From assembly GCF_009674585.1 (NCBI RefSeq), contig NZ_WKJP01000001.1, forward strand, positions 1,984,001 through 2,048,000: DNA of 64,000 nt, read 5' to 3'. Positions 51,805 through 62,459 of this stretch are shown piece after piece. This stretch comes from Haloferax marinisediminis (GTDB lineage: Archaea; Halobacteriota; Halobacteria; Halobacteriales; Haloferacaceae). Each line of letters opens with the position of its first letter. The stretch's first letter is position 1. Both the position numbers and the translations under genes were made by a program. Below the pieces are notes generated by a model, which had not been told where the DNA came from, ran no database searches, and was given only the letters and a program-made list of their open reading frames with translations.

Positions 51805-53558
51805 GCGAACGCACCGCAGCCACGACCGACTCCGACGCGTCGTCGACCGACGACGAACCGAAACGGACCGAAGTCACGTCGGGTGCGACCGCAGTCATCC
51901 GCGCACTCGAAAACGCTGGCGTCGAGACGGCATTCGGCGTGCAGGGAGGGGCAATCATGCCCATCTACGACGCGCTGTACCACTCCGACATCCGGCACGT
52001 GACGATGGCGCACGAACAAGGCGCCGCACACGCCGCAGACGCCTACGGCGTCGTTCGCGGTGACCCCGGCGTCTGTCTCGCCACGTCCGGCCCCGGCGCG
52101 ACGAATCTCGTGACGGGCATCGCCGACGCCAACATGGACTCCGACGCGATGCTGGCTCTCACCGGTCAGGTCCCGTCCGATATGGTCGGGTCCGACGCGT
52201 TCCAGGAGACCGACACCACGGGCGTCACCGCCCCGATTACGAAGCACAACTACTTCGCATCGTCTCCAGACACCGTCGGCGACACCGTCGGCGAAGCGTT
52301 CGCGTTGGCCGCGGAGGGCCGTCCCGGTCCGACGTTGGTCGACCTCCCGAAAGATACCTCACTCGGAGAGACTGACCGCGAACCCGGGCCAGCACGAGCG
52401 CCAGAGACGTCCCGTGCACGGACCGACCCTGACGACGCGCAGGTCGAAGCGGCCGCCCGCGCAATCGAACAAGCGGAGAAACCACTCCTCTTGTTCGGTG
52501 GTGGAGTCATCAAGGCCGACGCCACAGACGTCGCCCGAAAGTTTGCGACCGAGCACCAGATTCCGGTCGTCACGACGATGCCCGGAATCGGTTCGATGCC
52601 AGAAGACGACGAACTCTGCCTCTCGTGGGCAGGGATGCACGGCACTGGGTACGCCAACATGGCGATCACCCACACCGACTGCCTCATCGCAATCGGCACC
52701 CGGTTCGACGACCGCTTGACCGGCGGCATCGACACCTTCGCACCGGAAGCAGAGGTCGTCCACGTCGACATCGACCCGGCGGAAATTTCGAAGAACATCC
52801 ACGCAGACTACCCAGTCGTCGGCGACGCCGGCACTGCCATCGAGAAAATCGACAGCGAGATGGAACACAGTCCGGACGCCCGTGAGTGGCGTGAACAGTG
52901 CCTGACGTGGAAAGACGAATACCCGATGGACTACGCAGCACCCGACGACGAACCACTGAAACCGCAGTTCGTCGTCGAGGCGCTGGACGAAGCGACCCCT
53001 GACGAGACAATCGTCACGAGCGGTGTCGGTCAACACCAGATGTGGGCCGCGCAGTACTGGACGTTCCGCGACCCACGTCGCTGGGTCTCGTCGCACGGAC
53101 TCGGCACGATGGGGTACGGCCTCCCGGCCGCCATCGGTGCCCGACTCGCCGCGGACGACGACGAGACGGTCGTCTGTATCGACGGCGACGCCTCGTTCCT
53201 GATGACGATTCAGGAGCTGTCGGTCGCCGTTCGTGAGGACCTCGACATCACCATCGCCATCCTGAACAACCAGTACATCGGGATGGTTCGCCAGTGGCAG
53301 GACGCCTTCTTCGAAGGTCGCCACATGGCCGCCGGCTACGAGTGGTGCCCGCAGTTCGACAAACTCGCAGAGGCGTTCGGCGCCCGCGGGTGGACTGTCG
53401 ACTCCTACGAGGAGGTTCCGGACGCCATCGAAGAGGCGCTCGCGTACGACGGCCCGTCGGTCATCGACTTCCACGTCGACCCGTCGGAGAACGTCTACCC
53501 GATGGTCTCCTCTGGCGCACCGAACGGAAAATTCGCTCTCTCGGAGGACCAACTATGA
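51801..53558 (+). CDS. ilvB: Acetolactate synthase large subunit
   Basis: IlvB joins pyruvate units, or pyruvate with 2-oxobutyrate, using thiamine diphosphate and FAD, at the start of valine/leucine and isoleucine synthesis. The 585-residue protein has a polar tail to about residue 28, then G-A-T-A-V-I-R-A-L-E-N-A-G-V-E. The catalytic Glu lies in H-E-Q-G-A-A-H near 71. The thiamine diphosphate motif runs from G-D-G-D-A-S-F near 462 to N-N-Q-Y near 492. It overlaps ilvN by four bases and is preceded by the two-frame leader. Confidence 0.96.
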   Translation: MSERTAATTDSDASSTDDEPKRTEVTSGATAVIRALENAGVETAFGVQGGAIMPIYDALYHSDIRHVTMAHEQGAAHAADAYGVVRGDPGVCLATSGPGATNLVTGIADANMDSDAMLALTGQVPSDMVGSDAFQETDTTGVTAPITKHNYFASSPDTVGDTVGEAFALAAEGRPGPTLVDLPKDTSLGETDREPGPARAPETSRARTDPDDAQVEAAARAIEQAEKPLLLFGGGVIKADATDVARKFATEHQIPVVTTMPGIGSMPEDDELCLSWAGMHGTGYANMAITHTDCLIAIGTRFDDRLTGGIDTFAPEAEVVHVDIDPAEISKNIHADYPVVGDAGTAIEKIDSEMEHSPDAREWREQCLTWKDEYPMDYAAPDDEPLKPQFVVEALDEATPDETIVTSGVGQHQMWAAQYWTFRDPRRWVSSHGLGTMGYGLPAAIGARLAADDDETVVCIDGDASFLMTIQELSVAVREDLDITIAILNNQYIGMVRQWQDAFFEGRHMAAGYEWCPQFDKLAEAFGARGWTVDSYEEVPDAIEEALAYDGPSVIDFHVDPSENVYPMVSSGAPNGKFALSEDQL

Positions 53559-54211
53559 GTGACAAGCAGACTGGACTGCAGGGGCCAAGACCTGAAGAAC
53601 GGCCCCACCCTGACGGGCGACGGAACGCCCAGGGAATCCGTATCGACCCCAAAGCCGAGTCGGAACACGAACCACGGCGGACGGTCCTGTCGGCCATCGT
53701 CGAGGACGAACCCGGTGTCCTCTCACGCGTCGCCGGCCTCGCCGCCCGCCGACAGTTCAACATCGAGAGCCTCACCGTGGGGCCGACCACCGTCGAGGGT
53801 CACTCCCGTATCACGATGGTCGTCGAAGAACCCGACCCCGGTATCGACCAGATAGAGAAGCAACTCGCAAAACTCAAGCCCGTCATCTCCATCGGCGAAC
53901 TGGACGACGACGCCATCCGTGCGGAACTCGTCCTCCTGAAGGTTCGCGGTGAAGACCCCGACAAGGTTCACGCAATCACGGAGATGTACGGCGGTACAAC
54001 GCTCGATGCAGGTACGGACACTATCACGGTCCAACTCACCGGCGACGAGCGCAAGATAGACGACGCTGTGGACGCGTTCCGTCGATTCGGCATCATCGAA
54101 ATCGCCCGAACCGGCCAGACCGCCCTCGCCCACGGCGCCAAGAAGACCGTCCCCGGAGAGGAACCCGGAACCTCCGGCGAACCGACGAAACCTACCACAA
54201 ACACCCAATGA
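53555..54211 (+). CDS. ilvN: Acetolactate synthase regulatory subunit
   Basis: The 218-residue subunit binds branched-chain amino acids and controls IlvB. It has a polar N-terminal extension of about 45 residues, an ACT domain with [19 protein letters not shown] (about 46-64) and F-N-I-E-S-L-T-V-G, and the second ALS_ss domain with a typical G-I-I-E-I-A-R-T-G near 185. The ATGA overlaps at both ends place it firmly between ilvB and ilvC in one operon. Confidence 0.95.
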   Translation: MSDKQTGLQGPRPEERPHPDGRRNAQGIRIDPKAESEHEPRRTVLSAIVEDEPGVLSRVAGLAARRQFNIESLTVGPTTVEGHSRITMVVEEPDPGIDQIEKQLAKLKPVISIGELDDDAIRAELVLLKVRGEDPDKVHAITEMYGGTTLDAGTDTITVQLTGDERKIDDAVDAFRRFGIIEIARTGQTALAHGAKKTVPGEEPGTSGEPTKPTTNTQ

Positions 54212-55248
54212 CTGAATTCACCACGACTGTATACTACGACGACGACGCAGACCGCTCGCAGATCGACGACAAGACCGTGGCCGTCCTCGGCTACGGCAGC
54301 CAGGGCCACGCCCACGCGCAGAACCTCGCTGACAGCGGTGTCGACGTGGTCGTTGGCCTCCGTGCCGACTCTTCGTCCCGTGCTGCTGCACGCGAAGATG
54401 GACTCCGCGTCGCGACGCCCGTCGAGGCTGCCGCAGAGGCAGACATCGTCTCCGTCCTCGTCCCCGACACCGTCCAACCGGCCGTCTTCGAAGAGATTCG
54501 CGACGAACTCGAACCCGGTGACACGCTCCAGTTCGCCCACGGGTTCAACATCCACTACAACCAGATTCGACCCCCAGAAGACGTCGACGTGACGCTCGTC
54601 GCACCGAAGTCACCCGGTCACCTCGTCCGCCGGAACTACGAGAGCGGAGAGGGAACGCCCGGCCTCATCGCCGTCTATCAGGACACGACTGGAGACGCCA
54701 AAGATGAGGCACTGGCGTACGCCCACGCCATCGGCTGCACTCGTGCGGGTGTCATCCAGACCTCGTTCCGCGAGGAGACCGAGACCGACCTGTTCGGTGA
54801 GCAGGCCGTCCTCTGTGGCGGCGTCACCTCGCTCGTCAAGCAGGGCTACGAGACGCTCGTCGACGCGGGCTACTCCCCAGAGATGGCCTACTTCGAGTGC
54901 CTGAACGAACTGAAGCTCATCGTCGACCTGATGTACGAAGACGGACTCGGCGGCATGTGGCACTCTGTCTCCGACACCGCGGAGTTCGGTGGCCTGACCC
55001 GTGGCGACCGCATCGTCGACGAACACAGTCGCGAGCGCATGGAAGAAGTGCTCGAAGAGGTCCAAGACGGCACGTTCGCCCGTGAGTGGATTCTGGAGAA
55101 CCAGGCGGGTCGCCCGTCGTACTCCCAGCTGAAGGAAGCCGAAGAGAACCACGACATCGAGGAAGTCGGCGCCCGTCTCCGCGAACTGTTCGCGTGGGCC
55201 GACGAGGACGACGACACAGAGAAAGCAGAAGCACCAGCAGACGACTGA
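54208..55248 (+). CDS. ilvC: Ketol-acid reductoisomerase
   Basis: IlvC isomerises and reduces acetolactate or acetohydroxybutyrate with NAD(P)H and magnesium. The 346-residue class I enzyme has the cofactor loop [12 protein letters not shown] near residue 28, [10 protein letters not shown] near 132, and the metal-binding E-x-x-x-E region with [11 protein letters not shown] near 196. The last 20 residues are acidic and probably disordered. The loop after the first strand (L-R-A-D-S-S-S-R) suggests NADPH preference. Confidence 0.96.
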   Translation: MTEFTTTVYYDDDADRSQIDDKTVAVLGYGSQGHAHAQNLADSGVDVVVGLRADSSSRAAAREDGLRVATPVEAAAEADIVSVLVPDTVQPAVFEEIRDELEPGDTLQFAHGFNIHYNQIRPPEDVDVTLVAPKSPGHLVRRNYESGEGTPGLIAVYQDTTGDAKDEALAYAHAIGCTRAGVIQTSFREETETDLFGEQAVLCGGVTSLVKQGYETLVDAGYSPEMAYFECLNELKLIVDLMYEDGLGGMWHSVSDTAEFGGLTRGDRIVDEHSRERMEEVLEEVQDGTFAREWILENQAGRPSYSQLKEAEENHDIEEVGARLRELFAWADEDDDTEKAEAPADD

Positions 55249-55261
55249 CAACACCCACCCA

Positions 55262-55570
55262 ATGACACGAAAGAAAAAACGAGACGACGCATCTGAACGA
55301 ATGCGTGACGTCAGTCACACGAACCCGTACACCGGCGAGACGTTCACCACGGTGTACGAACGTGGGCCGGCAGTCACCGACGGGAGTGGTGCGTCCGACT
55401 CGACGCCCGAGATGACTGGCGGTTCCGAGACGATGGAAGACGTCGACCACACGCCCCGAAACGGCGATGGTGCGAACCGCGTCTGGAAACGCGGCAAACC
55501 GGAGGACGACTCGGAAGAACACAGCGAAAGTGAGACCGCCTCTGGAGACGTAGGTGGCGGAGATGAGTGA
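55262..55570 (+). CDS. Small acidic protein of the ilv-leu operon (unknown)
   Basis: The 102-residue protein sits between ilvC and leuC and overlaps leuC by 8 bases, so it is part of the operon. It is hydrophilic and probably disordered. Two similar segments stand out: M-R-D-V-S-H-T ending V-Y-E-R-G-P (about residues 14-36) and M-E-D-V-D-H-T ending V-W-K-R-G-K-P (about 58-81), an internal duplication. No family function is known. It may help assemble or stabilise the leuCD enzyme, but only the position suggests this. Confidence 0.7.
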   Translation: MTRKKKRDDASERMRDVSHTNPYTGETFTTVYERGPAVTDGSGASDSTPEMTGGSETMEDVDHTPRNGDGANRVWKRGKPEDDSEEHSESETASGDVGGGDE

Positions 55571-56984
55571 GGGAACGCTTTACGACAAGGTGTGGGAAGA
55601 ACACACCGTCTCCGAACTGCCGACAGGCCAGACGCAGCTGTTCTGTGGCCTGCACCTCATCCACGAGGTGACGAGCCCACAGGCGTTCGGGATGCTCCAA
55701 GAACGCGACCTCGAGGTCGCCTATCCCGAGCGAACGCACGCGACAGTCGACCACATCGTCCCAACCTCGGACCAGTCGCGGCCGTTCCGTGACGACGCGG
55801 CCGAGGAGATGATGTCCGAACTCGAACAGAACGTCCGCAACGCGGGCATCAACTTCTCTGACCCGACCTCCGGCGACCAGGGTATCGTCCACGTCATCGG
55901 GCCAGAGCAGGGGCTCACCCAACCCGGCATGACCATCGTCTGTGGTGACAGCCACACCTCGACCCACGGCGCGTTCGGTGCGCTGGCGTTCGGTATCGGG
56001 ACGAGCCAAATCCGCGACGTACTGGCGACCCAGACCGTCGCGATGGAGAAGAAGAAAGTTCGAAAAATCGAGGTCACCGGTGAACTCGGCCCGGGCGTCG
56101 AAGCGAAAGACGTCATCCTCGAAATCATCCGTCGGCTGGGAACCGAAGGCGGCGTCGGCTACGTCTACGAGTACGCCGGCGAGGCCATCGAGAACCTCGA
56201 CATGGAAGGTCGGATGAGTATCTGCAACATGTCCATCGAGGGCGGCGCTCGCGCGGGCTACGTCAACCCCGACGAGACCACCTACGAGTGGCTGAAGCAG
56301 ACCGACTACTTCCAGAACAACCCCGAGAAGTTCGACGAACTCAAGCCGTACTGGGAGTCCATCCGCTCCGACGAGGACGCCGAGTACGACGACGTCGTCA
56401 CCATCGACGGGTCGGAACTCGAACCCGTCGTCACGTGGGGGACCACGCCCGGACAGGGCGTCGGCATCACCCAACCCATCCCGGCACCCGAAGACCTGCC
56501 CGAAGAGAAGCAGGACACGGCCCGGATGGCACAAGAACACATGCGGGTCACGCCCGGCGAGACGATGGAAGGCTACAAAATCGACGTCGCCTTCCTCGGT
56601 TCGTGTACCAACGCCCGGATGCCCGACCTGCGCCGCGCCGCAGAGGTCGTCAAAGGACGCCAAGTCGCAGACAGCGTTCGTGCGATGGTCGTCCCCGGCA
56701 GTCAGCGCGTCAAGGCCGCCGCCGAAGCGGAGGGTCTCGACAAAGTGTTCAAAGACGCCGGCTTCGAGTGGCGAGAAGCAGGGTGTTCGATGTGTCTCGG
56801 CATGAACGAAGACCAACTGCAGGGTGACGAGGCGTCTGCGTCCTCGTCGAACCGCAACTTCATCGGTCGGCAGGGGTCGAAAGACGGCCGCACCGTCCTG
56901 ATGAACCCGCGCATGGTCGCCGCGGCGGCCATCACTGGGGAAGTGACTGACGTCCGCGAACTGAAGGAGGTGAGCACGGTATGA
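55563..56984 (+). CDS. leuC: 3-isopropylmalate dehydratase large subunit
   Basis: LeuC with LeuD isomerises 2-isopropylmalate to 3-isopropylmalate through a 4Fe-4S cluster. The 473-residue subunit opens [10 protein letters not shown] and has [18 protein letters not shown] near residue 126, and the cluster cysteines in G-S-C-T-N-A-R near 347 and C-S-M-C-L-G near 409. The ATG at 55563 is used. A GTG nine bases earlier would add three residues. It overlaps the small upstream gene and leuD. Confidence 0.95.
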   Translation: MSEGTLYDKVWEEHTVSELPTGQTQLFCGLHLIHEVTSPQAFGMLQERDLEVAYPERTHATVDHIVPTSDQSRPFRDDAAEEMMSELEQNVRNAGINFSDPTSGDQGIVHVIGPEQGLTQPGMTIVCGDSHTSTHGAFGALAFGIGTSQIRDVLATQTVAMEKKKVRKIEVTGELGPGVEAKDVILEIIRRLGTEGGVGYVYEYAGEAIENLDMEGRMSICNMSIEGGARAGYVNPDETTYEWLKQTDYFQNNPEKFDELKPYWESIRSDEDAEYDDVVTIDGSELEPVVTWGTTPGQGVGITQPIPAPEDLPEEKQDTARMAQEHMRVTPGETMEGYKIDVAFLGSCTNARMPDLRRAAEVVKGRQVADSVRAMVVPGSQRVKAAAEAEGLDKVFKDAGFEWREAGCSMCLGMNEDQLQGDEASASSSNRNFIGRQGSKDGRTVLMNPRMVAAAAITGEVTDVRELKEVSTV

Positions 56985-57589
56985 CCGACGAGATTCCAGA
57001 GATCCATTCGGCCTCCGGGTCGGGCGTTCCCATCCGTGGCAACGACATCGACACGGACCAGATTATCCCAGCGCGGTTCATGAAGGTCGTCACGTTCGAC
57101 GGCCTCGGTGAGTTCGCGTTCTTCGACCAGCGCTACGACGAGAACGACGACCCCAAAGACCATCCGATGAACGAGGCGCACTTCCAGGACGCCTCCATCA
57201 TGGTCGTCAACGCCAACTTCGGCTGTGGGTCTTCGCGCGAACACGCCCCACAGGCGCTCATGCGCTGGGGTATCGACGCCATCATCGGCGAGTCGTTCGC
57301 CGAAATCTTCGCCGGCAACTGTCTCGCACTCGGCATCCCGACGGTCACGGCCGACCACGACACCATCGTCGAACTCCAGGCGTGGGTCGACGAGAACCCC
57401 GACGGCGACATCGACGTCGACGTCGAGAACGAGACGGTCACCTACGGCGACGAGACGGTCGACGTCACCGTCGACGACGCACAGCGGAAGGCGCTCACCG
57501 AGGGCGTCTGGGACACGACGGCGCTCATGAAGTCGAACGCCGACGCAGTCGCCGAGAAAGCACGCTCGCTCCCCTACATCGATGACTGA
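56981..57589 (+). CDS. leuD: 3-isopropylmalate dehydratase small subunit
   Basis: The 202-residue LeuD supplies the swivelling domain of the dehydratase. It has [13 protein letters not shown] near residue 20, [11 protein letters not shown] near 78, and [13 protein letters not shown] near 100. The acidic C-terminal part D-G-D-I-D-V-D-V-E is adapted to high salt. It overlaps leuC by four bases and leuB by eight. Confidence 0.95.
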   Translation: MTDEIPEIHSASGSGVPIRGNDIDTDQIIPARFMKVVTFDGLGEFAFFDQRYDENDDPKDHPMNEAHFQDASIMVVNANFGCGSSREHAPQALMRWGIDAIIGESFAEIFAGNCLALGIPTVTADHDTIVELQAWVDENPDGDIDVDVENETVTYGDETVDVTVDDAQRKALTEGVWDTTALMKSNADAVAEKARSLPYIDD

Positions 57590-58556
57590 GGAAATCGTCG
57601 TCATCCCCGGCGATGGCATCGGGAGCGAGGTCATTCCAGCGGCTGTGGACGTACTCGAAGCGGTCGGTGACTTCGAGTTCGTCGAAGCGGACGCTGGCGA
57701 CCACGTCAAAGAAGCGACGGGCGAGGCGCTCCCACAGGAGACGTACGACCTCGTCGCCGAGTCGGATGCGACGCTGTTCGGTGCCGCCGGTGAGACGGCC
57801 GCCGACGTCATCCTCCCGCTTCGTACCGCTGTCGATTCGTTCGTCAACGTTCGGCCGGCGAAAGCCTACCCCGGCGTCGACGCACTCCGCCCGGAGACGG
57901 ACCTCGTCTTCCTCCGGGAGAACACCGAAGGCGTCTACTCGGGTCATGAAGACCGCCTCTCCGACGACCTCTCGACGCTCACCCGCGTCGTGACCACGTC
58001 GGCATCCGAGCGACTCGCAGAGTACGCCTGTGACTTCGTTGGCGGCGAAGGCGGCCACTTCCAGGTCGCGCACAAGGCGAACGTGATGCGCGAGACCGAC
58101 GGCCGATTCCGTGACGCCGTCGTCTCCGTCGCCGAGAAGCGTGGCGTCGAGACCGAAGAAGTCCTGATGGACGCATTCGCGACGCGCGTCTGTCTCGACC
58201 CGACGCAGTTCGACACCATCGTCTGTCCGAACCTCGCGGGCGACGTGCTGTCTGACCTCGCTGCCGGTCTCGTCGGTGGCCTCGGTCTGCTCCCGTCGGC
58301 CAACATCGGCCCGGAAACGGCCCTGTTCGAACCGGTCCACGGCTCCGCACCCGACATCGCTGGCGAAAGCATCGCCAACCCAGCAGCGACGATTCTCTCG
58401 GCCGCGATGTTGCTCGACTACCTCGACTACGGTGAGGAGGCCGACCGAGTTCGCTCGGCCGTCGAAGGCGTCCTCGAAGACGGCCCACGCACGCCCGACC
58501 TCGGTGGCGACGCATCCACTGAGGATGTGACGGCAGCGATTCTGGACCGTCTGTAA
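57582..58556 (+). CDS. leuB: 3-isopropylmalate dehydrogenase
   Basis: LeuB oxidises and decarboxylates 3-isopropylmalate with NAD to 2-oxoisocaproate. The 324-residue enzyme has [10 protein letters not shown] near residue 7, R-E-N-T-E-G-V-Y-S near 110, and [10 protein letters not shown] near 217, where the two Asp bind metal. The C-terminal [12 protein letters not shown] block is the NAD-binding region. It is the last gene of the ilv-leu operon. Confidence 0.95.
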   Translation: MTEEIVVIPGDGIGSEVIPAAVDVLEAVGDFEFVEADAGDHVKEATGEALPQETYDLVAESDATLFGAAGETAADVILPLRTAVDSFVNVRPAKAYPGVDALRPETDLVFLRENTEGVYSGHEDRLSDDLSTLTRVVTTSASERLAEYACDFVGGEGGHFQVAHKANVMRETDGRFRDAVVSVAEKRGVETEEVLMDAFATRVCLDPTQFDTIVCPNLAGDVLSDLAAGLVGGLGLLPSANIGPETALFEPVHGSAPDIAGESIANPAATILSAAMLLDYLDYGEEADRVRSAVEGVLEDGPRTPDLGGDASTEDVTAAILDRL

Positions 58557-58820
58557 CCCACCCCTCACGAACCGCGCGCCGACTGAACGCTTTTTCCGGA
58601 CTACACGCTCACTCGCTCGACTGCAGTGTATCACGTCTGTGAGCTATCGGTTCGGCGCTTTCCGCTGCTCTCTGGGAGCCACCTCTGTTCGAGTCGGGGA
58701 CGAGCCGATTTTCGTTCCTGTGTGAAATCCACCAATTACGAACACATTCACTCGAAATCCAACATAAACAATTAACACCGCTCGTTACCCTACGTTCCAA
58801 CCAACGAGGAACAGCTATCG
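58557..58820. promoter_or_regulatory. Region between leuB and glpR with the glpR promoter
   Basis: A T-rich stretch after leuB (CTTTTTCC, about 58590-58597) may end the operon. ACATAAACAATTAAC (about 58762-58776) is the likely glpR promoter. GTTCC (58794-58798) and GGAAC (58808-58812) form an inverted repeat just before the glpR ATG, a possible self-regulation site for GlpR. Confidence 0.45.
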
Positions 58821-59588
58821 ATGTTACCAGCAGAGCGAAAACGCCGTATCGTCGAACTCGTCTCCGAGTCTGACGGTCGCTCGGTCGAGGACCTCTCCGA
58901 GGACCTCGGCTATTCGAAGGCGACGATACGCCGTGATTTGCGCGAACTCGAAGACCGTGGGCTCGTCGAACGGTCACACGGCGGGGCCGTCCCCGTAACC
59001 TCCGTCGCCCGCGAACAGACCTACGGGCAAAAAGAAGTACAGAACCTCGACGGGAAACGCGCAATCGCGGAACGCGCCGTCGAGGAACTCGGAGAGGGGC
59101 AGGTCGTCTTCTTCGACGCGGGCACGACGACGATGGAAGTCGCCCGAACGGTTCCGAAAGACGGGTCGATTCTGGCCGTCACCAACTCACCACGACTCGC
59201 CATCGAACTCAACGAAGGGGACAACGAGGTGAAACTCACCGGCGGAACGCTCCGACGGCGGACGAAAGCACTCGTCGGGCCGACCGCAGAAGCGTTCATG
59301 AAGCGGACGAACTTCGACGTGCTCGTTCTGGGGACGAACGCCTTCGACATCGAGTCGGGACTCACGACGCCGAACGAAGACGAGGCCCGCATGAAGGAAC
59401 TGATGGTCGAGAAGTCTGCGAAAGTCATCCTCGTCGCCGACACGTCGAAACTCGGCCGTCGGAGCTTCGTCAAATTCGCATCGCTCGAAGACATCGACCT
59501 GTTCATCACTGACGACGAACTCGACCCAGCGACGCGCGAGGAGATCGAGAGCGCTGGCGTCGACGTCGTCGACGGAGTTGCACGATGA
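58821..59588 (+). CDS. glpR: DeoR-family repressor GlpR
   Basis: The 255-residue protein has a DeoR winged helix at residues 1-57 (R-R-I-V-E-L-V then Y-S-K-A-T-I-R-R-D-L-R-E-L) and a sugar-phosphate sensing domain with F-F-D-A-G-T-T-T near 95 and the C-terminal A-D-T-S-K-L-G-R-R-S-F. In H. volcanii, GlpR represses fructose and glucose kinase genes when glycerol is used. It overlaps pfkB by four bases, so repressor and target kinase are made together. Confidence 0.93.
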   Translation: MLPAERKRRIVELVSESDGRSVEDLSEDLGYSKATIRRDLRELEDRGLVERSHGGAVPVTSVAREQTYGQKEVQNLDGKRAIAERAVEELGEGQVVFFDAGTTTMEVARTVPKDGSILAVTNSPRLAIELNEGDNEVKLTGGTLRRRTKALVGPTAEAFMKRTNFDVLVLGTNAFDIESGLTTPNEDEARMKELMVEKSAKVILVADTSKLGRRSFVKFASLEDIDLFITDDELDPATREEIESAGVDVVDGVAR

Positions 59589-60499
59589 TTTTCACTGTTA
59601 CACCAAACCCTGCAGTAGACCACACGATTCACTTCGACGAACCGCTCCAACCCGGCGTCGTCCACCGAACCGACGACGCGGTGTTCACCGCCGGCGGAAA
59701 AGGTATCAACGTCGCCAAGTACGTCTCGGCGCTCGGCGTCGACGCCACGGCCTCCGGATTCCTCGGCGGCCACTTTGGCAAGTTCGTCCGTGACCGTCTC
59801 GAAGCGGACGACATCGCCACCGACTTCGTGAACATCGACGACAACACGCGACTGAACACGACGGTCCTCGCCGAAGATGGCGAGTACAAACTCAACCACA
59901 ACGGTCCGCACATCACCGCATCCGACGTGGACGAACTCGTCGAAGCGGCGCAGGCGAACGAACCCGATACACTCCTCGTCGGCGGGAGTCTTCCGGGTGG
60001 TATGCCCCTTTCAGCGGTCGACAGACTCGCCCACGCAGGTGACTGGCGGACTGCAGTCGACATGGGCGGGAAGTACCTCGCGGACCTCGAAGCCGACTAC
60101 ATCGTCTGCAAGCCCAACCGTTCGGAACTCGCAGAAGCTACCGGCCGAACCGTCGAGACGAACGAAGACGCGATTGCGGCCGCACGAGAACTCCGTGATG
60201 GACAGTTCGAGTACGTGCTGGCCTCACTCGGTGGCGACGGTGCAGTCCTCGTCACCGAAGACGACGTGCTGTCCGCGCCCGCACTCGACGTAGAAGTCGT
60301 CGACACCGTCGGCGCTGGCGACGCCATCCTCTCGGGGTTCATCGCAGGACTCGAACACGGGAAGAGCGACGCAGACGCACTTCGCATGGGTATCCTCACC
60401 GCCGCCCGCGTCGTCGGCGTCGCGGGAACTCGGGTTCCGCATCTCGAAGACGTCCTGACGAACGAAACACACGTCGAAGTGACCACGATTCGAGACTGA
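59585..60499 (+). CDS. pfkB: 1-phosphofructokinase (PfkB family)
   Basis: The 304-residue ribokinase-family enzyme phosphorylates fructose 1-phosphate to fructose 1,6-bisphosphate. It starts V-T-P-N-P-A-V-D-H-T and has T-A-G-G-K-G-I-N-V-A-K near residue 37 and D-T-V-G-A-G-D-A-I near 240, with catalytic Asp in G-A-G-D. In H. volcanii its substrate comes from the fructose PTS. Here those transporter genes are missing downstream, so its source of fructose 1-phosphate is unclear. Confidence 0.93.
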   Translation: MIFTVTPNPAVDHTIHFDEPLQPGVVHRTDDAVFTAGGKGINVAKYVSALGVDATASGFLGGHFGKFVRDRLEADDIATDFVNIDDNTRLNTTVLAEDGEYKLNHNGPHITASDVDELVEAAQANEPDTLLVGGSLPGGMPLSAVDRLAHAGDWRTAVDMGGKYLADLEADYIVCKPNRSELAEATGRTVETNEDAIAAARELRDGQFEYVLASLGGDGAVLVTEDDVLSAPALDVEVVDTVGAGDAILSGFIAGLEHGKSDADALRMGILTAARVVGVAGTRVPHLEDVLTNETHVEVTTIRD

Positions 60500-60665
60500 G
60501 CGATTCCTCTCTCGTCTTTTGTGAGTCACAACTCGGTCAGAAACGAACATCAGTTCTGGCGCTGGTATGTCGGAGTCGTGAGACCGAGGACGGCAGTGGT
60601 GGTCTGGGCGCCGTTCGAGGTGGTTTCGAGGATACGTTTTCCACACTCGAAGCCAAACACCACCT

Positions 60666-62381
60666 ATGGCCGAACGAACTCTCTCCGGTATCGGTGTGAC
60701 ACCACTCTCTGGAGTCGGGACCGTCGTCTGGTACCACCCGGACGCCGACCTTCCAGACCCACCAGCCCCCGAAGACGTCGACGCCGAGGCCGAGCTCGAC
60801 CGATTCGACGAGGCACGGACCGTTGCCGAAGACGAGTTGAAGACGGAGCGGGCACGCACTGCCGAACGAGTCGGTGAGGAGGAGGCCGCGGTGTTCGACG
60901 CGCACGTGCAGTTCCTCAACGACCCACAGATTACCGACGGCGTCACCGACGCCATCGAAGGCGGATTACCCGCGGAACACGCCGTCCAAGAGACCTTCTC
61001 CACGTTCGTCGAGCAGTTCGAGAACATGGGAGGACGGATGGGTGAGCGTGCAGACGACCTGCGCGACATCCGCGACCGACTCGTGCGCGTCCTCTCGGAC
61101 GGCGACCGGGTCGACCTCTCGTCGCTCCCGAAGGGGAGCGTCGTCGTCGCCGAACGACTCACACCGAGCGACACGGCACAACTCGACCCCAAGCGAGTTG
61201 CAGGGTTCGTCACCGTGACGGGCGGCCGAACCTCCCACGCAGCCATCTTTGCTCGGTCACTCGCGTTGCCTGCAATCGTGGGTGTCGGCGACGAACTGAC
61301 GTCCATCGAAGACGGGACGGATGTCGTCGTCGACGGCGAAGCGGGCGACCTCATCGTCGATCCTGACGACGAGACGAAAGCGGCCGCTGCCGCCGATGCC
61401 GACGTACACGTCCGGAGTGGCCCGGTGGAGACGGCAGACGGCGTTGGCATCGAAGTCGCGGCCAACGTCGGAACGGCGGCCGACCTCGAACCCGCAGTCG
61501 ACCGCGGGGCCGACGGCATCGGCCTGTTCCGAACCGAATTCCTCTTCCTCGACCGTGAGTCGCCGCCGGACGAACAAGAGCAGTTCGAGGCGTACGTCGA
61601 GGCGCTGGAATCGTTCGACCACAGTCGGGTCGTCGTTCGAACTCTCGACATCGGAGGCGACAAACCGGTTCCGTATTTGGACCTGCCCGAAGAAGAGAAC
61701 CCCTTCCTCGGCGAGCGCGGAATCCGTCGGTCACTCGGCCCCGACGCGGACCTCTTCGAGACACAAGTTCGGGCACTCTTGCGTGCCGCTGGAAGCGCAG
61801 ACGGGACGCGTCTCTCGGTGATGCTTCCGCTCGTGGCGACGCTCGAGGAACTCCACGACGCCCGCGACCAGTTCGACTCGGTCGCCGCCGACCTCGCCGA
61901 CGAAGGCATCGTCCACGAGATGCCAGAGTTCGGCATCATGATAGAGACGCCTGCAGCGGCGTTCATGGCCGACCGCTTCGCGCCGCACGTCGACTTCTTC
62001 AGTATCGGGACGAACGACCTCGCCCAGTACGTGATGGCTGCCGAACGGGGCAACGAACGCGTCTCCGACCTCGGCGACTATCGCCAACCGGCAGTCCTGC
62101 AAGCCATCGACGCCACCGTCTCGGCCGCCGACGGACACGACTGTTGGGTCGGCATGTGCGGCGAGATGGCTGGCGACCCGGACCTCACCGAACTCCTCGT
62201 CGGCCTCGGGTTGGACGAACTGAGCATGAGCGCAGTCACGGTCCCACACGTGAAGGAGGCCGTGACGAAAACAGACACTGCAGCGGCCGAAGCACTCGCT
62301 GCACACGTCCTCGCTGCCGACACGAAAGCGGAAGTCACTGCCCGATTGACGACTGGCGACACCCCGGCTCAGGAAAATTAA
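60666..62381 (+). CDS. ptsI: PTS enzyme I (phosphoenolpyruvate-protein phosphotransferase)
   Basis: EI takes phosphate from PEP and gives it to HPr. The 571-residue protein has the N-terminal HPr-binding helices, the phosphohistidine G-G-R-T-S-H-A-A-I-F-A-R (about residues 184-195), and the PEP-binding barrel with D-I-G-G-D-K-P, I-G-T-N-D-L-A-Q-Y near 449 and the C-terminal C-G-E-M-A near 497. It follows pfkB after 166 bp. The fructose PTS genes found at this place in H. volcanii are absent. Its only visible partner is HPr at 19.7 kb, which serves DhaM. Confidence 0.95.
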   Translation: MAERTLSGIGVTPLSGVGTVVWYHPDADLPDPPAPEDVDAEAELDRFDEARTVAEDELKTERARTAERVGEEEAAVFDAHVQFLNDPQITDGVTDAIEGGLPAEHAVQETFSTFVEQFENMGGRMGERADDLRDIRDRLVRVLSDGDRVDLSSLPKGSVVVAERLTPSDTAQLDPKRVAGFVTVTGGRTSHAAIFARSLALPAIVGVGDELTSIEDGTDVVVDGEAGDLIVDPDDETKAAAAADADVHVRSGPVETADGVGIEVAANVGTAADLEPAVDRGADGIGLFRTEFLFLDRESPPDEQEQFEAYVEALESFDHSRVVVRTLDIGGDKPVPYLDLPEEENPFLGERGIRRSLGPDADLFETQVRALLRAAGSADGTRLSVMLPLVATLEELHDARDQFDSVAADLADEGIVHEMPEFGIMIETPAAAFMADRFAPHVDFFSIGTNDLAQYVMAAERGNERVSDLGDYRQPAVLQAIDATVSAADGHDCWVGMCGEMAGDPDLTELLVGLGLDELSMSAVTVPHVKEAVTKTDTAAAEALAAHVLAADTKAEVTARLTTGDTPAQEN

Positions 62382-62459
62382 CTCGGTAGTGAACGAACGA
62401 GAACGTGCAAAATCGAAACCGGTTTCCCATAGATTATTACCTTCGCGTTCGTTGCCGAA

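Noticed and set aside
59578-59793. Arg-rich frame across the glpR-pfkB junction
   Set aside because: It is an out-of-frame reading of pfkB. glpR and pfkB themselves overlap cleanly as ATGA.
60224-62053. 609-codon minus-strand frame opposite ptsI
   Set aside because: It is Ser/Arg-rich with no domain, and ptsI on the other strand is complete with all active-site motifs.
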